In this document: positions 32,425 through 42,769 of the stretch, piece after piece
Position numbering within the stretch: position 1 is the first letter of the stretch
How the letters are laid out: each line of letters begins with the position of its first letter
DNA from: Bacteroidota bacterium
Lineage (GTDB): Bacteria; Bacteroidota; Bacteroidia; Bacteroidales; F082
Direction: 5' to 3'
Length of the DNA stretch: 64,000 nt
Assembly: GCA_018830105.1 (NCBI GenBank)
Contig: JAHJTC010000003.1
Span: 1 to 64,000, forward strand
Program-made: the position numbers and the translations under genes
Notes under the pieces: model-generated
What the model was told of the DNA's origin: nothing
Databases searched by the model: none
The model's input: the letters and a program-made list of their open reading frames with translations, nothing else

Positions 32425-33861
32425 TCATGGATTAATCCAAAGTACGGAATTGTCCGATCCAAACTCATTTTTTTCATAATAGGGATTATCGGGATCGGTA
32501 ATCCATTGGCGATCCACAATAAATTTGTAGGAATAACGCCCGGGTTTTAGAAAAATCGGGAAAACCCAGTTGTTCTTTTTGCGAAGCATATGGTAGCCAT
32601 TTTCGTTCCAGTCGTTGAAACTTCCGCTAATCAGCACTTCTTTGGCCGAGACAAACCCATTCAACGCGAAAACATGGTTTGGCTGAAAAGCGATAAAAGA
32701 GTTTTCGAAATCTCCACTGCCTGTTGAGTAGGGGTTGTGCGGATCCAGGATCCAGCGGCCATCGACAATGTATTTGTATTCGTAATTACCGGGGGCTAAG
32801 GTGTATGCCAGTTCCCAGCCTGAATCTGTGCGGTTCATTGTTAATTCGTGTTCATTCCAGGCATTGAAATCTCCTGTGAGAATAACATTTTCTGCAGACT
32901 TAAAGCCGTTTAGCACAAAAAGTAGTTCATCGCCAATGCCAATAAAGGAGTTGAGGTTGCCACGACCGTCAGGACGTTGATCTGGATTTTCGGGGTCGTT
33001 AATCCACTGCCCATCAACAATATATTTATAGGCATGGGTGCCTTCGCGCAAATAAAGTGGAAGTTTCCATCCATCATCAGTACGGCTGAGTTTGAGTTCA
33101 TCAGGGCGCCAATTGTTGAAAGTGCCCGCAAGAAACACCGATGAGGCTGCTTTATGTGCCTTTAAATCAAACTGATGGTTATAAACGAAAACCACAGAAT
33201 TTGTTGTGCCTTGTTCATTAGCTTCAGCTGTTAAATTTCCGGGATCAGCCATCCAGCGGCCATCAACAATATATTTATAGGAATATTTGCCGGCTTCCAG
33301 CGAAAGGCAGCTGACCCAGCCACTGTCGGTTTTTTGCATGGAATGCTCCATGGTGTTCCAGTTGTTAAAAGAACCGGACAGTATAACCTTGTTAGCATTT
33401 TCGAATGCTGTAAGCATAAAGCATGCTTTGTTTTCGATCATTCTGAATGACCTGTGATTACTCAAATTGTTTACACCATAAGCTACATCCTGAATTACAG
33501 GAAAATAATCGGCACTAGTGTAGAGTTCTGACAGTATAATTTCTGAAAGAGGAGGTGGCGGTTCAGGAGATTTTGCGGAGAGTTTTTTTGCCAGCAGAAC
33601 TAAGCCTGGTTTTATGGCTTCAAGCTTCCATTCAGTGCTGTCGTTGATAAATCGAAAATCTTCATCAAAAAGGCGCTTAATAATTAAGGTGTCAAGGTTA
33701 TATTGCTGGCCAAATTCGAGTTGCTCAGTTTTTGATATATTCAAATTTACCTGCAGCTCAAACCAGCCATTGTGTATTCGCGCCTGTGAGTAGAGCTTCA
33801 GATTGCCTGCGAACAAGCTAAATAACAGCAGGAGGGGGATGATTAGTTGAATTTTTTTCAT
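32425..33861 (-). CDS. Secreted protein with four CBM48/AMPK-glycogen-binding-like repeats
   Basis: This 478-residue protein has a signal peptide (MKKIQLIIPLLLLFSLFAG) and an N-terminal region of about 140 residues without recognised domain. Four tandem repeats of about 85 residues follow, each with the pattern V.L.G.FN.W......M..T..GW......G.Y.YKYIVDG.W..DP.N. This is the isoamylase N-terminal/AMPK beta carbohydrate-binding fold. No catalytic domain is seen, so it may be a periplasmic or surface glucan-binding protein. Its start overlaps the stop of the upstream aspartyl protease-like gene by 4 bp, indicating coupling. Confidence 0.85.
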   Translation of the reverse strand: MKKIQLIIPLLLLFSLFAGNLKLYSQARIHNGWFELQVNLNISKTEQLEFGQQYNLDTLIIKRLFDEDFRFINDSTEWKLEAIKPGLVLLAKKLSAKSPEPPPPLSEIILSELYTSADYFPVIQDVAYGVNNLSNHRSFRMIENKACFMLTAFENANKVILSGSFNNWNTMEHSMQKTDSGWVSCLSLEAGKYSYKYIVDGRWMADPGNLTAEANEQGTTNSVVFVYNHQFDLKAHKAASSVFLAGTFNNWRPDELKLSRTDDGWKLPLYLREGTHAYKYIVDGQWINDPENPDQRPDGRGNLNSFIGIGDELLFVLNGFKSAENVILTGDFNAWNEHELTMNRTDSGWELAYTLAPGNYEYKYIVDGRWILDPHNPYSTGSGDFENSFIAFQPNHVFALNGFVSAKEVLISGSFNDWNENGYHMLRKKNNWVFPIFLKPGRYSYKFIVDRQWITDPDNPYYEKNEFGSDNSVLWINP

Positions 33862-34862
33862 GATTTTTCTGTTTTGTGAAAAATGATCCCCAAGACATTA
33901 TTTCTCATGTTGAGATAAAAAACTCCTTGCTCAAAAAATGCACAACCCAGCATGCCATCCGTCTCAATGCCATAGCTTTCACTCATTTTGGCAAGGCTTG
34001 TAATAATTGTTTGCATGCTAGCAAACGATTGATTACCAAGACTAAAGTCATTCATAAGTCCATAAAAAACTTCCGTGTGTTGTTCGCCAACTCCGCGTAA
34101 GGTTGATCGCTTTACAATGGTTACGGTATTGAGTATTTTGTCGGATAGGTAATGATCCAGCACATTGCTTTCGGCTCCGGTATCCAGGCAAAAACTTAAT
34201 CGCTTATTGGCAATCCGCCCTTCAATAAAAAACACATTGTTATAATTAAAAACAGGAAGCTGTAAATCAGGTGCCGGAATGGGATGGTTACTAAGCCGAA
34301 CGCCTTGGTCGTCTAGGCGATGCAGTTCAATCACATTATTTTTGAGATCCAGCACTACTTCAAAATCTTTCAGCATACATAAACCAAAGAATCCCAGAAT
34401 TTTTGTCTTTCTGGCTTGTTCCAAATGTCCGAGATCTGTAAGGTCAGCCTTTATATTTTCATAAAAAACGTCATCAAATTGCAGTTTGCCTATTTGTAAC
34501 TGGTTAATCTCCTCTATTTTTCCTGTTATACCAGCTGATTGCGAACCGGATTTTTGTCTGCCATTTCTGAAATAGATGCTATTAAGCACTAAACCTGCCG
34601 AGCCGGTGTCGAGAATTAGCGCACCGGAAACGCTATCTGCAATGGCATCCAGTAAGATAAGTTTCCCGGCGCGTTTTACAGGAATCACGATTGATTTGAA
34701 ATCGCTCAAAACATCATAACGCTCCCAATAGTCTGATAAAGTGTTCAATTTCAAATTATTGACTAAAATAATAGGGTGTTCTTCGGATTGAGCGGATTTA
34801 TACGGCAGCAAGTTTGCCACCATCATAATCAATATTAAAACGTGCTGTATTTTGCCCTGCAT
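33858..34862 (-). CDS. Secreted two-lobed aspartyl protease-like protein
   Basis: This 334-residue protein has a hydrophobic N-terminus (signal-like, MQGKIQHVLILIMMVANLLP). Two retropepsin-type lobes carry the catalytic motif, ALILDTGSAGLV and SFCLDTGAESNVL, each followed by a psi-loop-like segment (GFFGLCML, GMLGCAFF). One Asp from each lobe could form an active site, as in pepsin-like enzymes. It overlaps the CBM48-repeat gene, so the two products probably act together. Activity is not proven by the sequence. Confidence 0.75.
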   Translation of the reverse strand: MQGKIQHVLILIMMVANLLPYKSAQSEEHPIILVNNLKLNTLSDYWERYDVLSDFKSIVIPVKRAGKLILLDAIADSVSGALILDTGSAGLVLNSIYFRNGRQKSGSQSAGITGKIEEINQLQIGKLQFDDVFYENIKADLTDLGHLEQARKTKILGFFGLCMLKDFEVVLDLKNNVIELHRLDDQGVRLSNHPIPAPDLQLPVFNYNNVFFIEGRIANKRLSFCLDTGAESNVLDHYLSDKILNTVTIVKRSTLRGVGEQHTEVFYGLMNDFSLGNQSFASMQTIITSLAKMSESYGIETDGMLGCAFFEQGVFYLNMRNNVLGIIFHKTEKS

Positions 34863-34975
34863 TGCACTGTGTTAAGCGACAAAATTAAGGATATTATATG
34901 CGCGACTGCATTTCTTTTTCACTGAAAGTTAAACTCAGAATGTGTTGTCTGCGAAAAGAAATGCTGCAACTGTCC

Positions 34976-35004
34976 TTGTCCAAACATGGAAAAAACTATA
35001 TTTG
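34976..35004 (+). promoter_or_regulatory. Promoter of icmF (TTG-N18-TATATTTG)
   Basis: TTG at 34976-34978 and TATATTTG at 34997-35004 with 18 bp between them, 22 bp upstream of the icmF ATG. Confidence 0.6.
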
Positions 35005-35026
35005 TACCTATTAAAAAAACTATTTT

Positions 35027-38000
35027 ATGCAATCAGGTTCAGTTCAAGCTTATAAACCACAAAATCATATTCGTATTGTTACAGCAGCTTCACTTTTCGA
35101 TGGGCATGATGCTGCCATCAACATTATGCGTCGCATTATTCAGTCAAGTGGGGCAGAGGTAATTCATCTGGGGCACAATCGCTCAGTTGGCGAAATTGTG
35201 CGCACAGCCATTCAGGAAGATGCCCAGGCTATTGCCATTACTTCTTATCAGGGCGGCCATATGGAATATTTTAAATATATGCATGATTTGCTCAAAGAGG
35301 CGGGATCGGGACATATCAAGCTTTTTGGTGGAGGCGGTGGTGTTATTTTGCCGGAGGAGGCTGAGGCTTTGCATAAATATGGCATCTCACGCATATTTTC
35401 GCCTGACGACGGGCGCTCGATGGGCTTACAGGGTATGATCAACTCACTGCTCGAAGAGGCTGACTTCCCAACCGGAAAAGATATAAAACCCAATTTGAAG
35501 GCGATCCAAAAGCAAGACAATAAAGCCATCGCGAATCTGATTTCTGCTGCTGAAAACTTTCCCGATTCTGTTCGCGATTTTATCGATACGCTGCCTGATC
35601 ATACGTCCCAAAAAGCGCCTGTTTTGGGTATTACAGGCACTGGCGGCGCCGGAAAATCGAGTCTGGTGGACGAATTGGTGCGGCGTTTTCTGGTTGACCA
35701 ACCGGAGAAAACAATCGGAATTGTTTCTGTAGATCCGTCAAAACGACGAACCGGCGGAGCCTTACTGGGCGACCGCATTCGCATGAATTCGATTGATAGC
35801 TCCCGGGTGTTTATGCGTTCGTTGGCAACACGGCAATCTAACCTGGCCATGTCGAAGTATGTGAAGGATGCAGAGATTATTTTGCAGGCGGCAGGCTTTG
35901 ACCTCGTAATTCTGGAAACTTCCGGTATTGGACAAAGCGATACTGAAATTATTGACCACAGCGACCTTTCGCTTTATGTGATGACCCCTGAATACGGCGC
36001 CGCCACCCAGCTTGAAAAGATTGATATGTTGGATTTTGCAGATTTGATTGCCCTGAACAAGTTTGATAAACGAGGGGCCCTTGATGCTTTGCGCGATGTG
36101 AAAAAGCAGTATCAACGCAATCATTTGCTCTTCGACAAACATCCCGATACCATGCCTGTTTTTGGCACTGTGGCTTCACAGTTCAACGATCCCGGGCTGA
36201 ATCACCTGTATATTCAAATGCTAAAAATAATTCAGGATCGTACCGGCGTGCTTTTTGAAACGAAGCTGGAAATTTCTGATGATTTACCGGAAAGCGTGTA
36301 TATCATACCGCCTAAACGGGTTCGGTATTTGAGCGAAATTGCAGATACGGTGCGCAGCTACAATCAATGGGCTTTGAAGCAAAGCAAACTGGCACATCGC
36401 TGGCAAAGTTTAAGCGAGAGCAGCCAGATTAGTGAGGATGTTGCAGATATGGAAACTGCCGAAAAACTAAAAAAACTGGCCGATTTTGAACGTCAGAAAT
36501 TGGATGTTCAAACCATTGGACTAATTGAAAACTGGGACAAAAAAAAGAAGCTTTACAAGGACAAGGTTTATCGGTATCAGGTGCGCGACAAAGTTCTCGA
36601 AATTGGAACGCATACCACTTCTTTGTCGCAGCTTGAGATTCCAAAAATTAGCTTACCTGTTTATCGGTCGTGGGGCGAAATAGTGCGTTGGAATTTGCTG
36701 GAAAATGTGCCTGGTGAATTTCCCTATGCCGCGGGTGTATTCCCGTTCAAGCGTGAGGAAGAAGATCCAACACGCATGTTTGCAGGCGAAGGTGGCCCCG
36801 AACGTACCAACCGCCGTTTTCATTATGTATCGTTTGAAATGCCTGCCCGAAGGCTTTCCACGGCTTTTGATTCGGTAACACTCTATGGTGAAGATCCTGC
36901 CATACGCCCTGATATTTATGGAAAAATTGGTAATGCCGGTGTTTCGGTAGCTTGCCTCGATGATGCCAAAAAACTGTATTCAGGGTTTAACCTGGCTGAT
37001 CCTAAAACCAGTGTGAGTATGACGATTAACGGTCCGGCGCCAACATTGGTGGGTTTCTTTATGAATGCAGCTATCGATCAGCAGTGCGAATTGTACATCA
37101 GGGAAAACGGCCTGGAGAAGGACGTAATCGCCATTATAGAAGAGATTTATCGCCAAAAAGGCACCGAACGGCCAACTTATCAGGGAGAACTGCCTGTAGG
37201 AAACGATGGTCTTGGCCTGATGCTGCTTGGAGTTACCGGAGATATGGTTTTACCAAAACAAGTTTACGAACGCATCAAAACCGAAACGATCAGCAGAGTG
37301 CGGGGAACAGTACAGGCAGATATCTTAAAAGAAGATCAGGCGCAGAATACCTGTATTTTCTCCACGGATTTTAGCTTAAAGCTAATGGGCGATGTGCAGG
37401 AATATTTTATCACCCATAAAGTGCAGAACTTTTATTCAGTCTCCATTTCCGGCTATCATATTGCCGAAGCAGGTGCAAATCCAATTAGCCAGCTGGCTTT
37501 CACACTGGCCAATGGCTTCACTTATGTGGAGTATTATCTTTCTCGTGGCATGAATATTGACGATTTTGCGCCCAACCTTTCCTTCTTCTTTTCCAATGGA
37601 ACAGATCCTGAATTTTCGGTGATTGGTCGCGTTGCCCGCTTGATTTGGGCAAAGGCCATGAAAGGGAAATATGGGGCGAATGATCGCGCGCAAAAACTCA
37701 AATACCATATCCAGACCTCCGGCCGGTCGTTGCATGCGCAGGAAATCGACTTTAATGACATTCGTACGACATTACAGGCGCTTTATGCTATTTATGACAA
37801 CTGCAACTCGCTGCATACCAATGCTTATGATGAAGCGATCACTACGCCAACAGAAGAATCGGTACGCCGGGCGATGGCTATTCAGCTTATCATCAACAAA
37901 GAATTGGGACTGGCCAAAAATCAGAATCCGCTGCAAGGCGCTTTCATTATTGAAGAATTAACCGAATTGGTAGAGGAAGCAGTATTGTCTGAGTTTGACC

Positions 38001-38401
38001 GGATTACCGAACGCGGCGGAGTGCTGGGAGCCATGGAAACCATGTATCAACGTGGAAAAATTCAGGAAGAATCCTTGTTTTATGAAACCATGAAACACAA
38101 TGGTGACTTACCGATTATTGGTGTCAATACTTTTCTTTCGAGCAAAGGGTCGCCCACGGTAATTCCCGGCGAGGTAATCCGCGCAACACAAAAGGAAAAA
38201 GAATATCAGATAGGGATGCTCGAACGGCTTCATAAAAGCTGGAAGGAAGAAATTCCGAAACAACTCGACAAGCTGAAACAGGCCGCTGTAAAAAATGATA
38301 ATGTGTTCGAAGCCTTGATGGAAGCTTCTAAATTTGCCTCTTTAGGACAGATTACGCAGGCTTTGTTTGAAGTTGGCGGACAATACAGAAGAAATATGTA
38401 G
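35027..38401 (+). CDS. icmF: Fused isobutyryl-CoA mutase IcmF
   Basis: This 1124-residue B12-dependent enzyme interconverts isobutyryl-CoA and n-butyryl-CoA. Three parts are visible. The N-terminal cobalamin-binding domain has DGHDAA (residues 25-30, the lower-ligand His region) and [11 protein letters not shown] middle MeaI/MeaB-type G-protein has Walker [11 protein letters not shown] near residue 205, with [15 protein letters not shown]. The C-terminal mutase barrel has [17 protein letters not shown]-like TINGPAP and GYHIAEAGA. The fusion order separates it from methylmalonyl-CoA mutase MutAB. It has its own promoter. Confidence 0.95.
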   Translation: MQSGSVQAYKPQNHIRIVTAASLFDGHDAAINIMRRIIQSSGAEVIHLGHNRSVGEIVRTAIQEDAQAIAITSYQGGHMEYFKYMHDLLKEAGSGHIKLFGGGGGVILPEEAEALHKYGISRIFSPDDGRSMGLQGMINSLLEEADFPTGKDIKPNLKAIQKQDNKAIANLISAAENFPDSVRDFIDTLPDHTSQKAPVLGITGTGGAGKSSLVDELVRRFLVDQPEKTIGIVSVDPSKRRTGGALLGDRIRMNSIDSSRVFMRSLATRQSNLAMSKYVKDAEIILQAAGFDLVILETSGIGQSDTEIIDHSDLSLYVMTPEYGAATQLEKIDMLDFADLIALNKFDKRGALDALRDVKKQYQRNHLLFDKHPDTMPVFGTVASQFNDPGLNHLYIQMLKIIQDRTGVLFETKLEISDDLPESVYIIPPKRVRYLSEIADTVRSYNQWALKQSKLAHRWQSLSESSQISEDVADMETAEKLKKLADFERQKLDVQTIGLIENWDKKKKLYKDKVYRYQVRDKVLEIGTHTTSLSQLEIPKISLPVYRSWGEIVRWNLLENVPGEFPYAAGVFPFKREEEDPTRMFAGEGGPERTNRRFHYVSFEMPARRLSTAFDSVTLYGEDPAIRPDIYGKIGNAGVSVACLDDAKKLYSGFNLADPKTSVSMTINGPAPTLVGFFMNAAIDQQCELYIRENGLEKDVIAIIEEIYRQKGTERPTYQGELPVGNDGLGLMLLGVTGDMVLPKQVYERIKTETISRVRGTVQADILKEDQAQNTCIFSTDFSLKLMGDVQEYFITHKVQNFYSVSISGYHIAEAGANPISQLAFTLANGFTYVEYYLSRGMNIDDFAPNLSFFFSNGTDPEFSVIGRVARLIWAKAMKGKYGANDRAQKLKYHIQTSGRSLHAQEIDFNDIRTTLQALYAIYDNCNSLHTNAYDEAITTPTEESVRRAMAIQLIINKELGLAKNQNPLQGAFIIEELTELVEEAVLSEFDRITERGGVLGAMETMYQRGKIQEESLFYETMKHNGDLPIIGVNTFLSSKGSPTVIPGEVIRATQKEKEYQIGMLERLHKSWKEEIPKQLDKLKQAAVKNDNVFEALMEASKFASLGQITQALFEVGGQYRRNM

Positions 38402-38426
38402 CCATTTTGGCGCGTAATTTTATGCC

Positions 38427-38900
38427 ATGAAGATTTTGTTTTTAGTTATCGGAAAAACCGATGAGCGCTATTTGGAAGATGGCCTAAAAAAGTATGTTGA
38501 GCGTCTGAAACATTATGTCGGCCTGGAAATGAAAGTGATTCCCGACATCAAGAACCGCAAAGCGCTTTCGGAGGAGGCACAGCAGGAAGCAGAAGCCCAA
38601 TTGATACTTGCTGCCCTTCAGGCTGGAGACAGTTTGGTTTTATTAGACGAAAATGGCAAGCAGTTTCATTCGAGAGCTTTTGCAGCCTATTTGGAAAAAC
38701 AGATGATCCAATCAGTAAAACGATTGGTGTTTGTAGTAGGTGGTCCTTACGGCTTTTCGGAAGCGGTTTATCGGCGTTCGGTTTTGAAGATTTCACTTTC
38801 GCCTATGACTTTTTCGCATCAGCTGGTGCGGCTCATCTTTGCCGAGCAGCTTTACAGGGCTTTTACCATTATACGCGGAGAACCTTATCACCATGATTGA
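38427..38900 (+). CDS. rlmH: 23S rRNA (pseudouridine(1915)-N(3))-methyltransferase RlmH
   Basis: This 157-residue SPOUT methyltransferase modifies pseudouridine 1915 in helix 69 of 23S rRNA. The knot region shows FVVGGPYGFS and the C-terminal SLSPMTFSHQLVRLIFAEQL, RAFTIIRGEPYHH is the family ending. Length is typical (about 157). It follows icmF by 25 bp in the same direction. Confidence 0.95.
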   Translation: MKILFLVIGKTDERYLEDGLKKYVERLKHYVGLEMKVIPDIKNRKALSEEAQQEAEAQLILAALQAGDSLVLLDENGKQFHSRAFAAYLEKQMIQSVKRLVFVVGGPYGFSEAVYRRSVLKISLSPMTFSHQLVRLIFAEQLYRAFTIIRGEPYHHD

Positions 38901-38911
38901 CAGCCTGACGG

Positions 38912-40024
38912 CTAGTCGAACTTACGAAAACGCAGCTTTTGCAGGCCGTCAGCAGTTAAGATTAAACGGTAATTTTTTAGCTGAAAAGTAAATGTTTTAT
39001 CGTTGATGGCTTCGCGATACAGATCACTTTTGGTGTTGTTCTGACAGGCCATTTTGGTCGAAACAGCATCTTTAAAGCTGATGGTATTTCCTTTGGTTAT
39101 GATATTTCCGACAAGCATATTGCAGCCATCATGGCCGCCAAAGCGTTGTTCTTCAACAAAAATCTCAAGCTGTGGTAATCCGCGTGTGAATGATGAAGCT
39201 TCAATTGCTTCTCCTTCAAGAGCTTCCAACACCCAGATGTCGTGAAGTTTAAGGTCGTAGGTAAAGGTGCCACAACCATGAAAAGTTGAATAGGCGTCTG
39301 TGGAACTTTCCTTTGCTTTTACAGCGACCGAGAAATCAAATAGTTGACCCGACATGGCATCCTGACAAGCTTCATCCGAAATTTCAATTTCAAGCGCGCC
39401 AGCGTCTGTAGTGGTTTGATAGCGCATTTTTTTAGACTGCAGCAAGCTTTCCTGATCCACAGCTGGTGTGTTTAAATTGATGCCTGAAATTGAACTAAAA
39501 CGAAATTGTTCTTCAAAATTCAAAGTCAGGCTCCAAGAGGGTTCCTGACCCATTGCAAAGAAATCGTTACCCTGTTGTGCATGCTTAATTTTTAGTTGGT
39601 GAATTGTGCCTTCAACATTTTCCTGCTTGGGTTTCAACACATACATCGGTGCCAGTGCTCCGCTTATTTCTTTTCGCTCCATATCCAACAGCAGCAAATT
39701 ATTCTGCTGTTTTTTGAAGTATTTCATCCCTGCTGAAACATCTTGCAGTGCGATGATGCCATCCTGAATCTTGTAGGTTCCTGCGGACACGAAAGCATCC
39801 GCCGATTTGCCCATGTATTGCATGCTGGATTTATAGGTAAAATCGTAGCTGAGATTCAGCGTAAACTGAATGCCATCGCAATCTGCACATGGAATAACTC
39901 CGGAATAAGTTTCGGTAAGCGGAACAGACTGTTCGTCAGCTGTGCTCATTGATGCTTGTTTGCTTGTTCCACAGCTGAAGGCTGCAAGCAATACTGAAAC
40001 AAAAACCAGCGTTCGGAATTTCAT
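38912..40024 (-). CDS. Lipoprotein with NlpE-like and META domains
   Basis: This 370-residue lipoprotein has a signal peptide with lipobox AAFSC, an NlpE N-terminal domain containing GVIPCADCDGIQFTL, a middle COG3650-like segment (GQEPSWSLTL) and a C-terminal META/HslJ domain (FGGHDGCNMLVGN...STKMAC). E. coli NlpE senses envelope stress and copper; whether this one does is unknown. The combination of all three on one chain is plausible for Bacteroidota. It is convergent with rlmH and likely monocistronic. Confidence 0.85.
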   Translation of the reverse strand: MKFRTLVFVSVLLAAFSCGTSKQASMSTADEQSVPLTETYSGVIPCADCDGIQFTLNLSYDFTYKSSMQYMGKSADAFVSAGTYKIQDGIIALQDVSAGMKYFKKQQNNLLLLDMERKEISGALAPMYVLKPKQENVEGTIHQLKIKHAQQGNDFFAMGQEPSWSLTLNFEEQFRFSSISGINLNTPAVDQESLLQSKKMRYQTTTDAGALEIEISDEACQDAMSGQLFDFSVAVKAKESSTDAYSTFHGCGTFTYDLKLHDIWVLEALEGEAIEASSFTRGLPQLEIFVEEQRFGGHDGCNMLVGNIITKGNTISFKDAVSTKMACQNNTKSDLYREAINDKTFTFQLKNYRLILTADGLQKLRFRKFD

Positions 40025-40051
40025 AGAAATTAACTAAAACAGCAGCTCAAC

Positions 40052-40711
40052 TTAAAAAGGAGCTAATGTGATACCAACTGACAAAGGATAAAATTCCGGA
40101 CCTAAATCGCGTTGAAAAACACGTGCTGGCTGATAGTAGGCATATAAACTAATCCATTTGTAACCAAGGCGCAGGGTAGGGCCAAAAGTGTATTGCTCGA
40201 GCGAATTAAGTCTTTTGCTTTTTTCATAAACCCGAGGGCCTACTGCTGTGGCATCACCAACGTATTTCGACTTGCTGTCGATTACAACTCCCAGCTTAAA
40301 GCCAATTCCAACTTTCCACTTGTTATCAAGTCTAAAGCGTAACTCTGCCGGAAAATCAAGATAAACCAAATTAATTTTGCTGCGCTTGTAGTTATTGGTG
40401 ATGGGCACGAATTTTACCGTATCGGCAGTCATATCACCAATTAAGGTGTTAGAGTAGAAGTTTTGTGAGCGAATCCCGACACCCAGAGAGAAGGTGTGGG
40501 CGCTTTTTCCAAGGGCAAAATTATAGGTTCCAAACACGTTAAATCCTTGATTGATAGTACGAGAATCGTAATCATCAGGTGTTTGTGTTAGAAAATCGTT
40601 ATAAATATCAAAACCAACGGTGAAGGCTTTACTGGTTTTATCCGTGATAATTTGTGCAGACAAACTGCTGGCCAATAAGGCTAAAACAAAAAGGAAACTG
40701 GCTTTTTTCAT
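40052..40711 (-). CDS. Outer membrane beta-barrel protein
   Basis: This 219-residue protein has a signal peptide (MKKASFLFVLALLASSLSAQ), alternating amphipathic strands and a C-terminus ending in a strand with final Phe (PLSVGITLAPF), like porin-family (OMP_b-brl) proteins. No specific function is visible. A -7-like TACCTTTG on the minus strand at 40757-40764 may drive it. Confidence 0.8.
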   Translation of the reverse strand: MKKASFLFVLALLASSLSAQIITDKTSKAFTVGFDIYNDFLTQTPDDYDSRTINQGFNVFGTYNFALGKSAHTFSLGVGIRSQNFYSNTLIGDMTADTVKFVPITNNYKRSKINLVYLDFPAELRFRLDNKWKVGIGFKLGVVIDSKSKYVGDATAVGPRVYEKSKRLNSLEQYTFGPTLRLGYKWISLYAYYQPARVFQRDLGPEFYPLSVGITLAPF

Positions 40712-40806
40712 GAGTATAATTGAATTTGTTACTGCTTATTATCTGTTACAACGTTACAAAGGTATGAAATATCGTATGAGAAATGATTTTTCGTGTGGAA
40801 TGTACA

Positions 40807-41415
40807 TCATTGAATGAGCATTTCATCTATTAATTGATGCATTTTTTGGCTATTCCATTTTGCTGCTCCGGTTTTTCGGATTACTATTTTCCCATTAGGA
40901 TTGATGATAAAAGTAGTAGGAATGCTTTGCGAAGCAAATAACCCGGGGACAGCTTGCCGGTGATAAAATACCGGCATCTCAAATCCCTTCCTTTCCATGA
41001 AAGCTGTTACTGTTTCCGGTTTTTCATCCGTAACGAGTAAAAAAGCTACCCGATCACCATATTTATTATAAATCTCTTGAATGTCAGGCATTTCAGCTAT
41101 GCAAGGCGGGCACCATGTTGCCCAAAAATTTAGAAAAATAACTTTGCCTTCAAAAGCACTCAGGGCAACCGGATTGCCATTACTTGAAGTTAGCGTCCAG
41201 TTAAATTCGCCGGAGCCAAGCGTTGCTTGTTCTTCTGCGGGCAGGTTTTTCGGACTCATGGCCGTAAGACCCGAAACGAAAGCACTGATTTCTTTGCGAC
41301 TTGAAGGTATCAGCATAGCAACCACCAGTATCACAAAGATTAGATCGCTGAGTTTAGAGAACCATCCTTTTTTGTCCCAATAGTCTTTCCAACGCTTTTT
41401 TAAGTATGAACTCAT
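40807..41415 (-). CDS. TlpA-like membrane-anchored thioredoxin
   Basis: This 202-residue protein has one N-terminal transmembrane helix (LSDLIFVILVVAMLIPS) and an extracytoplasmic thioredoxin fold with active-site WATWCPPCIAEMP and the cis-Pro region SIPTTFIINPNG. It is probably a thiol-disulfide reductase for envelope protein or cytochrome maturation. It overlaps the upstream gene by 4 bp. Confidence 0.9.
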   Translation of the reverse strand: MSSYLKKRWKDYWDKKGWFSKLSDLIFVILVVAMLIPSSRKEISAFVSGLTAMSPKNLPAEEQATLGSGEFNWTLTSSNGNPVALSAFEGKVIFLNFWATWCPPCIAEMPDIQEIYNKYGDRVAFLLVTDEKPETVTAFMERKGFEMPVFYHRQAVPGLFASQSIPTTFIINPNGKIVIRKTGAAKWNSQKMHQLIDEMLIQ

Positions 41416-41852
41416 TTTTCTGTTTTGGGCGGTTGTAAGTTTTGCGAATTATTTTGATTCAGCTTTGCCCTTTCATCGAGCAAACGGTCTATTTCATCGG
41501 CTTTTAAGCCCGGACGGCGCAGCATTTCATCAATCAGCTCAACGGTAACTGCAGCATTATCTTCACGAATAATTGGTACGTCATCGGCCTGAATAAAATC
41601 TTCTTCTCCAAGTTGCTCGCGCAATTGCTTGATAAACATCCTAAGCATTTGACGCATCGGCTCATTTACCGCGCCCATCATTTCCAATGAAATCTGATCT
41701 TTCATAGATTCGTAATTGCGCAAAAAAAGCTTGAGTTGCTGCAACTGCATTTTGTCCATGCCAGGGAGGTCTTCTTCAGGATATTGTTCCATCATTTTAT
41801 GAAACAGCCGAAATAATTCTTCTATATCTTTTTTGAAATCATCTTGTTCCAT
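41412..41852 (-). CDS. Conserved hypothetical protein, helical and acidic
   Basis: This 146-residue protein has no family that I recognise. It is rich in Met, Glu and Gln, predicted helical, and has no signal peptide or membrane segment. Its stop overlaps the start of the TlpA-like gene, so it is cotranslated. It may be a cytoplasmic partner, but no role can be given. Confidence 0.7.
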   Translation of the reverse strand: MEQDDFKKDIEELFRLFHKMMEQYPEEDLPGMDKMQLQQLKLFLRNYESMKDQISLEMMGAVNEPMRQMLRMFIKQLREQLGEEDFIQADDVPIIREDNAAVTVELIDEMLRRPGLKADEIDRLLDERAKLNQNNSQNLQPPKTEK

Positions 41853-41940
41853 AATACAAAGTTATTCAATTTACAAAGTCTTGTAAGCTTTTATCTTAAC
41901 AAATGGCTTGCCAAAAAGTTTGTAATCGTTACAATTACTG

Positions 41941-42549
41941 TTAAAGTTTGTCGAAAGTAAATCCCAGGCTGCTGTAATGTTCCAGCACTTTCGGAAGCGC
42001 AGAGAGCATATTTGTCGCTGCCTTTTCAGAATCATGAAATACGATGATAGCACCGTCTTCAACATTATTTATTACGTAATCGAGGCATTGCTCAGGTGTT
42101 GTTTCTGCGTCGAAATCGTAGCTAAGCACTGTCCACATTACAAGGGTGTATTCTTTTTTGAGGGCTTGAATTTGCGAAGGTGTTATGCGGCCGTATGGTG
42201 GCCTGAAAAGCATAGAATCCACAATTTCACGACAATCGTTTACATTCTTGTAATACTGATTAAGGCTTGTTTTCCAGCCGTTTAGGTGGTTCATGCTATG
42301 GTTTCCGATTGCATGACCTTGTCCCTTTATTTCTGCGTAAGTGTCAGGGTATTTAAGCACATTATCTCCTACACAAAAAAAACTGGCTTTGGCGGTGTAT
42401 TGCTGTAAAATGGCCAGCACTTGCGGTGTAATTACAGGATGCGGCCCGTCATCAAAAGTGAGGTAAAGTTTTTTAGCCCCTTGCGGCATTTGCCAAAGCA
42501 ATGAAGGGTAAAAAATTTTTAAAAATGCAGGCACTGTTACAGCTTTCAT
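41941..42549 (-). CDS. Polysaccharide deacetylase family protein (NodB domain)
   Basis: This 202-residue CE4 enzyme shows the metal-binding and catalytic motifs TFDDGPHP (motif 1, DD), HSMNHLNG (motif 2, HxxxH) and RPPYGR (motif 3). It deacetylates chitooligosaccharides, peptidoglycan or other polysaccharides by family. A short N-terminal hydrophobic segment could be an anchor. A -7-like TAAATTTG on the minus strand at 42554-42561 would start the transcript almost at the ATG. Confidence 0.9.
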   Translation of the reverse strand: MKAVTVPAFLKIFYPSLLWQMPQGAKKLYLTFDDGPHPVITPQVLAILQQYTAKASFFCVGDNVLKYPDTYAEIKGQGHAIGNHSMNHLNGWKTSLNQYYKNVNDCREIVDSMLFRPPYGRITPSQIQALKKEYTLVMWTVLSYDFDAETTPEQCLDYVINNVEDGAIIVFHDSEKAATNMLSALPKVLEHYSSLGFTFDKL

Positions 42550-42769
42550 GGGGCAAATTTACATATTGTTAAACGACAGCTAGCATTAAAATGTTAATTT
42601 TGCATAGGAAGGATGCAAATTAATTGAAAGCAATCAGTTCGGGCAAAAAATAAATTGCATTGACTTTAAATTTTGCCCTAAAAGTATGACATAATTGCAT
42701 GGATTAGGTTAAGCTTGTGTCAGGGATTCAAAAAAATATCACTTGAAATATCAAATAAAAACTCAGAAA

